Source: JALEFZ01 sp039820545
GTDB lineage: Bacteria > Bacteroidota > Bacteroidia > J057
DNA length: 64,000 nt
Direction of reading: 5' to 3'
Assembly (NCBI GenBank): GCA_039820545.1
Contig: JBCBPW010000018.1
Span: 28,958-92,957, forward strand
In this document: positions 16,280 to 23,477 of the stretch, one piece after another
Numbering within the stretch: position 1 is the first letter of the stretch
Layout: every line of letters begins with the position of its first letter
Notes under the pieces: model-generated
What the model saw: only the letters and a program-made list of their open reading frames with translations
Told to the model about the DNA's origin: nothing
The model's database searches: none
Position numbers and translations under genes: made by a program

Positions 16280-17059
16280 ATGGAAGTCCAAGACCCTTTA
16301 TTAGAGTTGCACAATCTGACGGTAGTCTACGAGAGTAAGCCTGCCATTTGGAATGTGGATTATGAGATCCCAGGTGAGCAGCTGATTGGCATCGTGGGCC
16401 CGAATGGTTCAGGAAAATCAACGATGCTCAAAGCCATCATGGGGCTGGTCAAGGCTAGTAGTGGCTACGCAAGGATCTTTGGGCAGGAGCTAGAGAAGGT
16501 GCGGCAGCGGATTGCCTATGTGCCCCAGCGAAGCTCTGTCGATTGGGACTTTCCTGTGAGCGTGTTTGACACCGTGCTGATGGGGCGATATAATCCCAAG
16601 AATATTTTGCGTCGTACGACGAAGAATGATAAGGAGATTGCGTTGGAGGCGATCCGAAAGGTGCAGTTAGAACCTTTCATGCATCGTCAGATTTCCCAGC
16701 TCTCGGGAGGACAGCAACAGCGCGTGTTCATTGCGCGCGCACTGGCGCAGCAGGCAGATCTTTACTTGCTAGACGAACCCTTTGCGGGGGTAGATGCCGC
16801 AACAGAAAATGCCATCATGGCCCTCCTGAAACAGATGAAAGAGGAAGGAAAGACGATTGTCGTGGTCCATCACGATTTGCAGTCCGTGCAGGAGTATTTC
16901 GATTGGCTCATCTTGATGAATACACGCCTGATTGCCACAGGACCTACAGAAGAGATCTTTACCCAAGAGCTTTTACAAAAGACCTACGGAGGTCAGCTCA
17001 ACATCCTTTCGCGTGTAGCAGATCTCATCGCAAAAGAGGAGCATCCTATGAGAGAATAG
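16280..17059 (+). CDS. Metal ABC transporter ATP-binding protein (Mn/Zn/Fe type)
   Basis: 259 residues, the ATPase of a metal importer. Walker A GPNGSGKS (40-47), Q-loop region YVPQRSSVDW, signature LSGGQQQR (about 140), Walker B LYLLDEP with D-loop GVD, and the switch His in VVVHHD are all intact. The QRSSVDWDFP segment is characteristic of the Mn/Zn/Fe (MntB/ZnuC/TroB) group rather than cobalamin or siderophore ATPases. The permease partner begins 210 bp downstream after a repeat tract. No solute-binding protein gene is adjacent, so it must be encoded elsewhere or be absent. Confidence 0.93.
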   Translation: MEVQDPLLELHNLTVVYESKPAIWNVDYEIPGEQLIGIVGPNGSGKSTMLKAIMGLVKASSGYARIFGQELEKVRQRIAYVPQRSSVDWDFPVSVFDTVLMGRYNPKNILRRTTKNDKEIALEAIRKVQLEPFMHRQISQLSGGQQQRVFIARALAQQADLYLLDEPFAGVDAATENAIMALLKQMKEEGKTIVVVHHDLQSVQEYFDWLILMNTRLIATGPTEEIFTQELLQKTYGGQLNILSRVADLIAKEEHPMRE

Positions 17060-17077
17060 GATCATATTTCAGATCAT

Positions 17078-17140
17078 ATTTTTCATAGTTCATGAAACCA
17101 GAGACATATTCCATGGAACATTTTTCATAGTTCATGAAAC
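17078..17140 (+). repeat. Two exact 21-nt direct repeats upstream of the metal permease gene
   Basis: The 21-mer from 17078 to 17098 recurs exactly at 17120-17140 (42-bp period). Each ends in GTTCATGAAAC, an imperfect palindrome. They lie between the ABC ATPase stop and the heptamer tract and could be paired operator sites, possibly for the regulator domain fused to the permease. Confidence 0.55.
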
Positions 17141-17164
17141 TTATGTGGATGAGTCAGGTACGCC

Positions 17165-17269
17165 ATGAAAAATGAAAAATGAAAAATGAAAAATGAAAAA
17201 TGAAAAATGAAAAATGAAAAATGAAAAATGAAAAATGAAAAATGAAAAATGAAAAATGAAAAATGAAAA
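17165..17269 (+). repeat. 15 perfect tandem copies of a heptamer (ATGAAAA) abutting the permease start
   Basis: The 7-mer ATGAAAA is repeated exactly 15 times with no mismatch and runs straight into the permease start codon at 17270. Because 7 is not a multiple of 3 and each unit carries ATG and TGA, every frame through the tract meets a TGA every 21 nt. Most internal ATGs therefore open 5-codon frames (Met-Lys-Asn-Glu-Lys-stop), each stop overlapping a later ATG as ATGA. Copy number would change start-codon spacing and the number of decoy starts. Confidence 0.95.
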
Positions 17270-18541
17270 ATGGATCTATTGAATCCAACCATATTATGGG
17301 CCTTGGCGGCGATTGTATGCATGACGGCGGCATCTGCTATCATGGGGACTTTTACGCTTCTGCGGAAGCAAGCCCTGATTGGTGATGCGGTTTCTCATGC
17401 GATTTTGCCTGGGATCTGTCTGGCGTTCATGATCACACAGACCAAGCATCCGTTGGTCCTGATGCTAGGGGCCACGGCTAGCGGTTTTCTGGGGCTACTT
17501 GCCATCAATTATCTCACCGATAAAACCAAGTTAAAGAGTGATGCCTCCTTAGCGATTGTATTGTCGGTCTTCTATGGGCTAGGGATCTTGCTGCTTACCT
17601 CCATCCAGAGTTCTGGCAATGCCGCACAAGCAGGGCTAGACAAGTTTCTCTTCGGCAAAGCGGCCGCACTCATGCAGAGCGATGCGATTACATTTGCCGT
17701 TTTTGGTTTGGTCCTGATAGGGATTGTCGTGTGGCTATTCCGGCCTTTTAAGTTGATCACTTTCGACCGAGATTTTGCCCAAAGTCAGGGTTTACCCGTT
17801 CGTAAGCTGGAACTCTTACTTTCGATTCTTACGGTAAGTGCCATCGCGCTAGGTATTCAAGCCGTAGGAGTGGTACTCATGGCAGCCCTGCTGATTGCCC
17901 CTGCGGCGGCGGCGAGATACTGGACGCATGACTTGCGTGGGATGCTCCTCCTGTCTGTTTTATTTGCCATCGTATCAGGGATATTAGGTGTCTATGTTTC
18001 CGCGACTTATCCCAATATGCCGCTTGGTCCTTGGATCGTCAGTTTTCTCTCCTTTTTTGCGATAGGCTCTGTGATTTTGGGAAGAAAGAAAGGAATACTG
18101 GCCAATAACCGTAGACAACGCTACCATTTGCAAAAAATGCGTAGAGAAAATATCCTGAAGTGTATGTGGCAACTGGGGGAAGCAGATGGAGATATGTATG
18201 CCAAACGAAGCGTAGCAGAATTACAGGCGCGAAGGTTTATCCCAGAAAAATCGCTCCATGCAGGTCTCAAACAGCTTATCCGCAAAGGTTGGATCGAAAA
18301 ACAGGATCAGCAATACACACTCACTTCTCGTGGCCAGACGGAAGGAGCTCGGATTGTACGAATTCACCGTCTCTGGGAGCTATATCTGACCACTTATCTC
18401 AACCTTCCTGCTGACCATGTACATGAAGATGCGGAGGCCATCGAGCATATCATCACACCTGAGATCGAGAAAGAACTGCAACTCAAACTCGCCTTTGCAG
18501 ATGAAGATCCGCATGCGAGTAAAATACCTTATAGGGAGTAA
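17270..18541 (+). CDS. Metal ABC transporter permease fused to a DtxR/MntR-type regulator domain
   Basis: 423 residues. Residues 1-265 form an ABC-3-type permease with eight or more hydrophobic helices (AIMGTFTLLRKQALIGDAVSHAILPG near the start; AVGVVLMAALLIAPAAAARYW later), as in Mn/Zn/Fe importers. After a basic linker (GRKKGILANNRRQRYH) comes a winged-helix domain (about 287-350: ENILKCMWQL ... GWIEKQDQQYTLTSRGQ) and then the DtxR-family dimer/metal domain (RIVRIHRLWELYLTTYL, HVHEDAEAIEHI, DPHASKIPY). His and Glu residues usually used for metal binding are present. A metal importer that carries its own metal sensor is unusual; such fusions do occur in Bacteroidota. The start is fixed because every upstream in-frame path through the heptamer tract hits TGA. 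Confidence 0.9.
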   Translation: MDLLNPTILWALAAIVCMTAASAIMGTFTLLRKQALIGDAVSHAILPGICLAFMITQTKHPLVLMLGATASGFLGLLAINYLTDKTKLKSDASLAIVLSVFYGLGILLLTSIQSSGNAAQAGLDKFLFGKAAALMQSDAITFAVFGLVLIGIVVWLFRPFKLITFDRDFAQSQGLPVRKLELLLSILTVSAIALGIQAVGVVLMAALLIAPAAAARYWTHDLRGMLLLSVLFAIVSGILGVYVSATYPNMPLGPWIVSFLSFFAIGSVILGRKKGILANNRRQRYHLQKMRRENILKCMWQLGEADGDMYAKRSVAELQARRFIPEKSLHAGLKQLIRKGWIEKQDQQYTLTSRGQTEGARIVRIHRLWELYLTTYLNLPADHVHEDAEAIEHIITPEIEKELQLKLAFADEDPHASKIPYRE

Positions 18542-18607
18542 GATTACGATAAGGTAGACAATTATTATTTTTTAGGAGATAAATCCAATCTTTTCGTAAT
18601 TTGTTTC

Positions 18608-18631
18608 GTTAATTGAATAAAATCAATTAAC
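18608..18631 (+). promoter_or_regulatory. Perfect inverted repeat before the lipoprotein gene
   Basis: GTTAATTGA (18608-18616), 6 nt, TCAATTAAC (18623-18631), ending 14 bp before the ATG at 18646. It could be an operator or a leader hairpin. Confidence 0.45.
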
Positions 18632-18645
18632 CTAACTTTTCACTT

Positions 18646-19293
18646 ATGAAACTCCACTTTCATCCTTTCTATTTATTATCTTTTTTGATCCTCATAGCTA
18701 CAAGTAGTTGTGCTATCCAGGATGAAGAAAAAGAGGTCCTTCAGGCAGATTCCTTTGTTGAGCAGCAAATCCCTACGGATACGGTAGATTTGGATTTTTA
18801 CGAAGTCAATAGTTTAGAAGATGTACGTACTTATTTCTTGGCAGAAGGTTTTACCGCTGAAAAGGTAGAATCTATGCTGAGTGATGAAGCATTTTTGACT
18901 GCTATTGAGGCGGATAAACTGGGACAACCAGTCACTGAGCGATGTTACGAATGCGATGAAAATTACATCGGCATGACTTCTATGGAGAACTCTGGCGCAT
19001 GGGGTTATGTCTACCTGAGCTATCGTCAAGGCAACAGCATACCTTTAATAACCCTCGACGCTGGAGACGGTGTAATTGTAACTGGGCTTGTGTCCCCTCG
19101 GTTTATCCAACGCTGCACCTACAAGCGAGGCTTTGCCAATATGGTAGACTCTGGAACTGGCCCGAAAGAATGTCCAGGGCCAGGGGGTAACCAGTTCACA
19201 CTGACTTTTCGAGACCCCAATAATCCTCCCTCTGCATATTGTGCGAGAGGGGAGGTCGTTATCGGAGAAAAAAGGAGAGCCAATTGCCCCTAA
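18646..19293 (+). CDS. Cys-containing lipoprotein, function unknown
   Basis: 215 residues. The N-terminus is a lipoprotein signal: a hydrophobic run followed by IATSSC, with Cys at about residue 23 as the acylation site. The next 70 residues are acidic with a helical part (EDVRTYFLAEGFTAEKVESMLSDE). The C-terminal 120 residues hold six more Cys (CYEC, QRC, KEC, YCARG, NCP), suggesting a disulphide-bonded extracytoplasmic domain. No family recognised. It is a single-gene unit, with an inverted repeat upstream and a strong terminator downstream. Confidence 0.7.
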   Translation: MKLHFHPFYLLSFLILIATSSCAIQDEEKEVLQADSFVEQQIPTDTVDLDFYEVNSLEDVRTYFLAEGFTAEKVESMLSDEAFLTAIEADKLGQPVTERCYECDENYIGMTSMENSGAWGYVYLSYRQGNSIPLITLDAGDGVIVTGLVSPRFIQRCTYKRGFANMVDSGTGPKECPGPGGNQFTLTFRDPNNPPSAYCARGEVVIGEKRRANCP

Positions 19294-19614
19294 AAAGAGT
19301 AGTGAGTATGAGGAGGCGCATACATGATTTTATGTAGACTCCCATAATCTATATCCTTCCTATAATCTGTGGTAAGACGTACAGGCTTACCACAGATTTT
19401 TGTACTTTTTAATCATGTTTTCCATGCATTCGTGATATAGGATACCAAAATAGGAGGTTGATTGCTTCGTATCATAAGGTTTAAAATTGCATCTTGTTCC
19501 CATCAATTAATCAGAACTATTAGGCTAGAGATTTCGCCTGAAATCAAGGAGGTACTGTTTAGGTCGTGGCTCCTGATCCTCTCGAAACTCTGCACCATTA
19601 TTTCCTCGACTACT
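19294..19614. other. Intergenic region before the enoyl-CoA hydratase gene
   Basis: Contains the strong terminator at 19364-19401. The enoyl-CoA hydratase frame is open from 19462, but 19462-19614 does not look like family sequence and is treated as leader. Nothing else seen. Confidence 0.5.
19364..19401 (+). terminator. Intrinsic terminator after the lipoprotein gene
   Basis: A perfect 13-bp stem, AATCTGTGGTAAG (19364-19376) with CTTACCACAGATT (19386-19398), and a T run to 19401. Confidence 0.88.
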
Positions 19615-20391
19615 ATGTACCAAACGCTCAAATTTGAAGTCAATAAGCACATCGCTACCATCACCCTCAACCGTCCAGATACTTACAATGCGTTCAATGA
19701 AGAGATGAGCAAGGAGTTTCTTCATGCGCTCAAGGCTTGTCGTAAAGACAAAGGCGTACGCGTGATCGTCTTGACAGGGGAGGGAAAGGCCTTCTGCTCG
19801 GGTCAGGATCTCAAAGATGCCCAAGGCAAAAAGCGGTCCCTTGGTGAGTCTGTAGACAAAAGATACAATCCCATGATTCGCTTGGTGCGTGGAATTGAGA
19901 AGCCTTTTGTGTGTCGCTTGAATGGCGTAGCAGCAGGTGCAGGGGCTTCCTTGGCACTGGCATGCGATTATGTTGTAGCCTCCGAAAAAGTGAAAATGGT
20001 CTGGGCCTTCGTCAACATTGGGCTTGTACTCGACAGCGGTTCTTCGTGGTTTCTACCCAGATTGGTGGGCCATCGAAAAGCGTTTGAGCTGGCTACTTTG
20101 GGAGAAAAAATTACTGCTACCCAAGCATTGGAGATGGGCCTTGTCAATGAAGTGGTAGCCCCCGAAGATCTGGACGCTCGTGTGGAGGCCATTGCAGAGA
20201 AATATGCGTCCTCTGCGCCCCGTGCTCTGGCTCTGATGAAGCGTATGCTCAATCGTTCGTTCGAATCCTCCCTAGATCAGATGCTAGAAGTCGAGCGCCA
20301 AAGCCAGGAGATTGCAGGGAGTACAGAGGATTACAAAGAGGGCGTCAATGCCTTTGTAGAGAAACGAAAAGCACAGTTTCAAGGGAAATAA
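19615..20391 (+). CDS. Enoyl-CoA hydratase/isomerase (PaaG-like)
   Basis: 258 residues from the ATG at 19615; the 51 upstream in-frame codons do not resemble the family. Crotonase-fold landmarks: LNRPDTYNAFN (CoA pocket), the oxyanion strand AFCSGQDLKDA and the second oxyanion turn NGVAAGAGASLALACDY. The stretch FVNIGLVLDSGSSWFLPRLVG resembles PaaG (ring-1,2-epoxyphenylacetyl-CoA isomerase), including Asp where hydratases have Glu, so isomerase activity is more likely than plain hydratase. No other paa genes adjoin it. An enzyme of fatty-acid or branched-chain breakdown remains possible. Probably cytoplasmic. Confidence 0.88.
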   Translation: MYQTLKFEVNKHIATITLNRPDTYNAFNEEMSKEFLHALKACRKDKGVRVIVLTGEGKAFCSGQDLKDAQGKKRSLGESVDKRYNPMIRLVRGIEKPFVCRLNGVAAGAGASLALACDYVVASEKVKMVWAFVNIGLVLDSGSSWFLPRLVGHRKAFELATLGEKITATQALEMGLVNEVVAPEDLDARVEAIAEKYASSAPRALALMKRMLNRSFESSLDQMLEVERQSQEIAGSTEDYKEGVNAFVEKRKAQFQGK

Positions 20392-20445
20392 GGAATCTGA
20401 AATATTCATTTGTACGAGTCTATCACCCTCTAAATCTATACTGCC

Positions 20446-20979
20446 ATGCTCCATCCCACTGCCCGTGTCTATCTGGCCAATATCAAGCAACAGTACCGTA
20501 CGTACAAATCCCTCGGAGAAAGGGCGATGATGCAACTCTCGGATGAACAGTTGAATACGCGTCTGGGAGAAGATGACAACTCTGTAGCGATGATCGTCAG
20601 GCATATGGTGGGAAATATGAAGTCCAGATTTACAGATTTTCTGACCACAGATGGAGAGAAACCCTGGCGCAATCGTGAGCGGGAGTTTGATCGTGTGATT
20701 TTGAGTCGTACCAAAGCACTGGAGATTTGGGAAGAAGGCTGGAACATAGTATTTCGAGCAGTAGATGATCTACGACCAGAGGAGTTGGATCGCAAGGTAT
20801 TTATCCGCAACGAACCCCATACCATCATACAAGCATTGAACCGTCAGTTGGGGCATTATGCCTACCATGTCGGTCAGATTGTATTTCTATCCAAATACTT
20901 TGTTGGAGCAGATTGGCAGAGCCTTTCTATTCCTAAAGGGAAGTCCGAAGCCTTTAATAAGGAGAAGTTCGGGGAATAA
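20446..20979 (+). CDS. DinB-like four-helix protein (DUF1572 type)
   Basis: 177 residues, all-helical. The metal-binding histidines of the DinB/YfiT superfamily are present: one in MIVRHMVGN (about residue 50) and a pair in LGHYAYHVGQIV (about 133-137). Length and motifs suit the DUF1572 subgroup common in Bacteroidota. The function of this family is poorly known; some DinB relatives are bacillithiol- or mycothiol-dependent transferases, but that is not shown here. It follows the enoyl-CoA hydratase gene by 54 bp with no terminator, so co-transcription is likely. Confidence 0.8.
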   Translation: MLHPTARVYLANIKQQYRTYKSLGERAMMQLSDEQLNTRLGEDDNSVAMIVRHMVGNMKSRFTDFLTTDGEKPWRNREREFDRVILSRTKALEIWEEGWNIVFRAVDDLRPEELDRKVFIRNEPHTIIQALNRQLGHYAYHVGQIVFLSKYFVGADWQSLSIPKGKSEAFNKEKFGE

Positions 20980-21083
20980 TTGTAATTTCGTCTCAAACAA
21001 AAGGGTGCGACTGTCTAGCCATATGGTATGGATTATACGCGTACTCACAAAAACGAAATCTTTTAAAAACACACCGTCTACCT

Positions 21084-21653
21084 ATGAAAGTATACGCTTA
21101 TCTATTGGTCTTGAGTCTTGCCTTGGCTGCATGGGCTTGCCAACCTTCAGAGCAGAAAACGGAAGATGTGACTGAAGAAAAAACAGAAGAAGTAACAGAA
21201 GAAAAATCTGCCTATCCTGCCGACAGTGTCGCAGCAGACAGTAGCATGAGTTTCCATGGATTTCGCATTGATGGCGAAGGGGTGATTTCCTCTGAAGAAG
21301 CCTTGGCTATGCTCGAGGAGAAAGGAGAGCTTGCAGGAATCAAGGTTGCTGGAAATGTAGACCAAGTTTGCCAAATGCGTGGTTGCTGGATGGACATGAG
21401 TCTAGTAGAAGGAAAGCAAGTTCACGTGAGATTCAAGGACTACGGCTTCTTTGTACCCACCGATGCGAGCGGGAAAATTGCCATTGTTGAAGGGCGCCTG
21501 TATGCAGACACTGTTTCTGTAGAGGACATCCGCCACAAGGCAGAAGATGGAGGCATGGACCCCGAAGAGGCTGCCAAAAAGTACACAGAGCCTCAAGCGC
21601 AGCTTGCTTTTGAAGCTACAGGTGTCATCATCAAGGACCAGGAAGGAAAATAA
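21084..21653 (+). CDS. DUF4920 lipoprotein
   Basis: 189 residues. A lipoprotein signal ends at ALAAWAC (Cys19). A low-complexity linker of Thr, Glu, Val and Lys repeats (about 25-45) leads to a compact C-terminal domain (about 55-185). The motif CQMRGCWMD and the following HVRFKDYGFFVP strand are the hallmarks of DUF4920, a Bacteroidota family of exported proteins with two conserved Cys that could bind a metal. The role is unknown. It precedes the ALDH gene by about 100 bp, and a hairpin lies between them. Confidence 0.85.
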   Translation: MKVYAYLLVLSLALAAWACQPSEQKTEDVTEEKTEEVTEEKSAYPADSVAADSSMSFHGFRIDGEGVISSEEALAMLEEKGELAGIKVAGNVDQVCQMRGCWMDMSLVEGKQVHVRFKDYGFFVPTDASGKIAIVEGRLYADTVSVEDIRHKAEDGGMDPEEAAKKYTEPQAQLAFEATGVIIKDQEGK

Positions 21654-21674
21654 ATCTGTCAGCACAGAGACGCT

Positions 21675-21724
21675 AGAGCCGAGAAATGAGATGTACCCAC
21701 AAGGATGTCTTACCTCTCGGCTCT
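21675..21724 (+). promoter_or_regulatory. Hairpin in the leader of the aldehyde dehydrogenase gene
   Basis: A perfect 9-bp stem, AGAGCCGAG (21675-21683) with CTCGGCTCT (21716-21724), loop 32 nt and no T run after it. It is 25 bp before the ALDH start, so it may act on the mRNA rather than terminate. Confidence 0.4.
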
Positions 21725-21749
21725 CGACTCTATTAAGTCTATATATTAT

Positions 21750-23309
21750 ATGTCTACTGCAACACAAGATACGATTCAGGATATTCTTCAAGTGTTAGGG
21801 ATCAAGGAAAAATCGCCTGTGATCCACACAGGTACCGAGACATGGTACGGAGCCAATGAACCCTTCCACCAGATTCACTCTGCAGCTGATGGACAGCTGT
21901 TGGGAGCGGTACAATATGCATCGGCAGATAAGTACGAGATGGTCGTCGAGACTGCACAGGATGCCTTCCAGGTGTGGCGTGACATGCCTGCACCGCAGCG
22001 AGGCGAGATCGTACGCCAGATCGGTGAAGCCCTCCGCAAGTACAAAGAGCCCCTCGGCAAGCTCGTCTCTCTCGAGATGGGCAAAATCTACCAGGAAGGC
22101 CTGGGAGAGGTACAAGAGATGATCGACATATGCGATTTCGCTGTCGGCTTGTCGCGCCAGCTTTATGGACTCACGATGCAGTCAGAGCGTAAGCACCACC
22201 GCATGTATGAGCAGTGGCATCCGCTGGGGATCGTCGGAATCATCTCCGCTTTCAATTTTCCCGTCGCTGTCTGGTCTTGGAACGCAATGATCGCGGCTAT
22301 CTGTGGCAACGTGACGATCTGGAAGCCTAGTGAAAAGACACCCCTTACGGCACTAGCTTGCATGAACATCACCTCTGAAGTGATGAAAGCAAATAACTTG
22401 CCTGAGGGAATCTTTAATCTGATCATAGGAGACAAAGAAGTAGGGCAAATGATGTCGGAGGATGCCCGATTGCCTTTGATCTCTGCTACGGGCTCCACGC
22501 GGATGGGAAAAGCCGTATCTGAGACGGTATCCAAGCGTCTAGGTAAGACAATTCTGGAATTAGGTGGGAATAACGCCATCCTGGTTTCTCGTCATGCCAA
22601 TATGCAGTTGGCGATTCCAGCTATCGTGTTTGGAGCGGTAGGTACCTGCGGGCAGCGCTGTACGTCCACGCGTCGATTGCTAATCGATGAAGAAATCTAT
22701 GACAGTTTTGTAGAAAAACTCAAAGGAGCTTACAATTCTCTACAGAATAAAATCGGACACCCGCTAGATGAGGGAACCCTAATCGGACCTCTGATCGACA
22801 AAGATGCAGTAGCTAACATGCAAGAATCCCTCAAGATGATACAGTCTGAAGGAGGAAAAATCTTGATGGGAGGTGATGTACTAGAAGGAGAAGCCTACAC
22901 CACAGGGACATATGTGATGCCCGCACTGGTAGAAGCAGAGAATGACATGACCACTGTGCAAAGAGAGACCTTTGCTCCCATTCTGTATCTCATGAAATAC
23001 AGTAACATGGAAGAAGCCGTCAAGCTACACAATGCAGTTCCTCAGGGCCTTTCATCTGCGATCTTTACCGAGAATATGAAGGAAGCTGAGTATTTCCTCA
23101 GCCATCTAGGCTCTGACTGTGGGATTGCCAATGTAAATATTGGTACTTCTGGTGCTGAGATTGGTGGAGCCTTTGGAGGGGAAAAAGAAACTGGTGGTGG
23201 ACGCGAATCAGGCTCTGATGCCTGGAAAGCTTACATGCGTCGCCAAACCAATACCATCAACTGGTCAGATGATCTTCCCCTTGCACAAGGGATTAAGTTT
23301 GATATATAG
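21750..23309 (+). CDS. Aldehyde dehydrogenase, ALDH7 (alpha-aminoadipate semialdehyde/P6C dehydrogenase) type
   Basis: 519 residues from the ATG at 21750 (frame open to 21705). The NAD-binding and catalytic features are intact: WNAMIAAICGN and KPSEKTPL, the general base in LELGGNNAI, and the catalytic Cys at about 304 in GQRCTSTRR. The C-terminal FGGEKETGGGRESGSDAWKAY is diagnostic for ALDH7 enzymes, which oxidise alpha-aminoadipate semialdehyde in lysine breakdown. No other lysine-degradation genes are adjacent, so the physiological substrate is inferred from the family. It ends in a clear terminator. Confidence 0.92.
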   Translation: MSTATQDTIQDILQVLGIKEKSPVIHTGTETWYGANEPFHQIHSAADGQLLGAVQYASADKYEMVVETAQDAFQVWRDMPAPQRGEIVRQIGEALRKYKEPLGKLVSLEMGKIYQEGLGEVQEMIDICDFAVGLSRQLYGLTMQSERKHHRMYEQWHPLGIVGIISAFNFPVAVWSWNAMIAAICGNVTIWKPSEKTPLTALACMNITSEVMKANNLPEGIFNLIIGDKEVGQMMSEDARLPLISATGSTRMGKAVSETVSKRLGKTILELGGNNAILVSRHANMQLAIPAIVFGAVGTCGQRCTSTRRLLIDEEIYDSFVEKLKGAYNSLQNKIGHPLDEGTLIGPLIDKDAVANMQESLKMIQSEGGKILMGGDVLEGEAYTTGTYVMPALVEAENDMTTVQRETFAPILYLMKYSNMEEAVKLHNAVPQGLSSAIFTENMKEAEYFLSHLGSDCGIANVNIGTSGAEIGGAFGGEKETGGGRESGSDAWKAYMRRQTNTINWSDDLPLAQGIKFDI

Positions 23310-23337
23310 CACGTATAGATATACAAAGTAAAGCAGA

Positions 23338-23362
23338 GGCCAGGTTTTTGCCTGGTCTTTTT
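23338..23362 (+). terminator. Intrinsic terminator after the ALDH gene
   Basis: Stem GGCCAGG (23338-23344) pairs with CCTGGTC (23351-23357, one G-T pair), followed by TTTTT. Confidence 0.8.
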
Positions 23363-23407
23363 GTTAGTATTTGGTTGAAAATAAACTAATAATTTCTCTT
23401 TAATGTA

Positions 23408-23415
23408 TATTTTTG
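23408..23415 (+). promoter_or_regulatory. Possible -7 element for the first TPR kinase gene
   Basis: TATTTTTG fits TAnnTTTG and is 63 nt before the kinase start. No convincing -33 element precedes it at the usual spacing. Confidence 0.3.
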
Positions 23416-23477
23416 TATCAGGATAATGTGTGTTTTGGATTAATGTATACACACGCCATTTCAGCAAAGGATCTGAT

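Noticed and set aside
17165..17269. Possible CRISPR-like tandem repeat
   Set aside because: Units are 7 bp with no spacers, so it is a simple sequence repeat.
17125..17343. Minus-strand frame encoding a Phe/His/Ser/Ile repeat peptide
   Set aside because: It is the translation of the heptamer tract on the opposite strand; composition is an artefact of the repeat.
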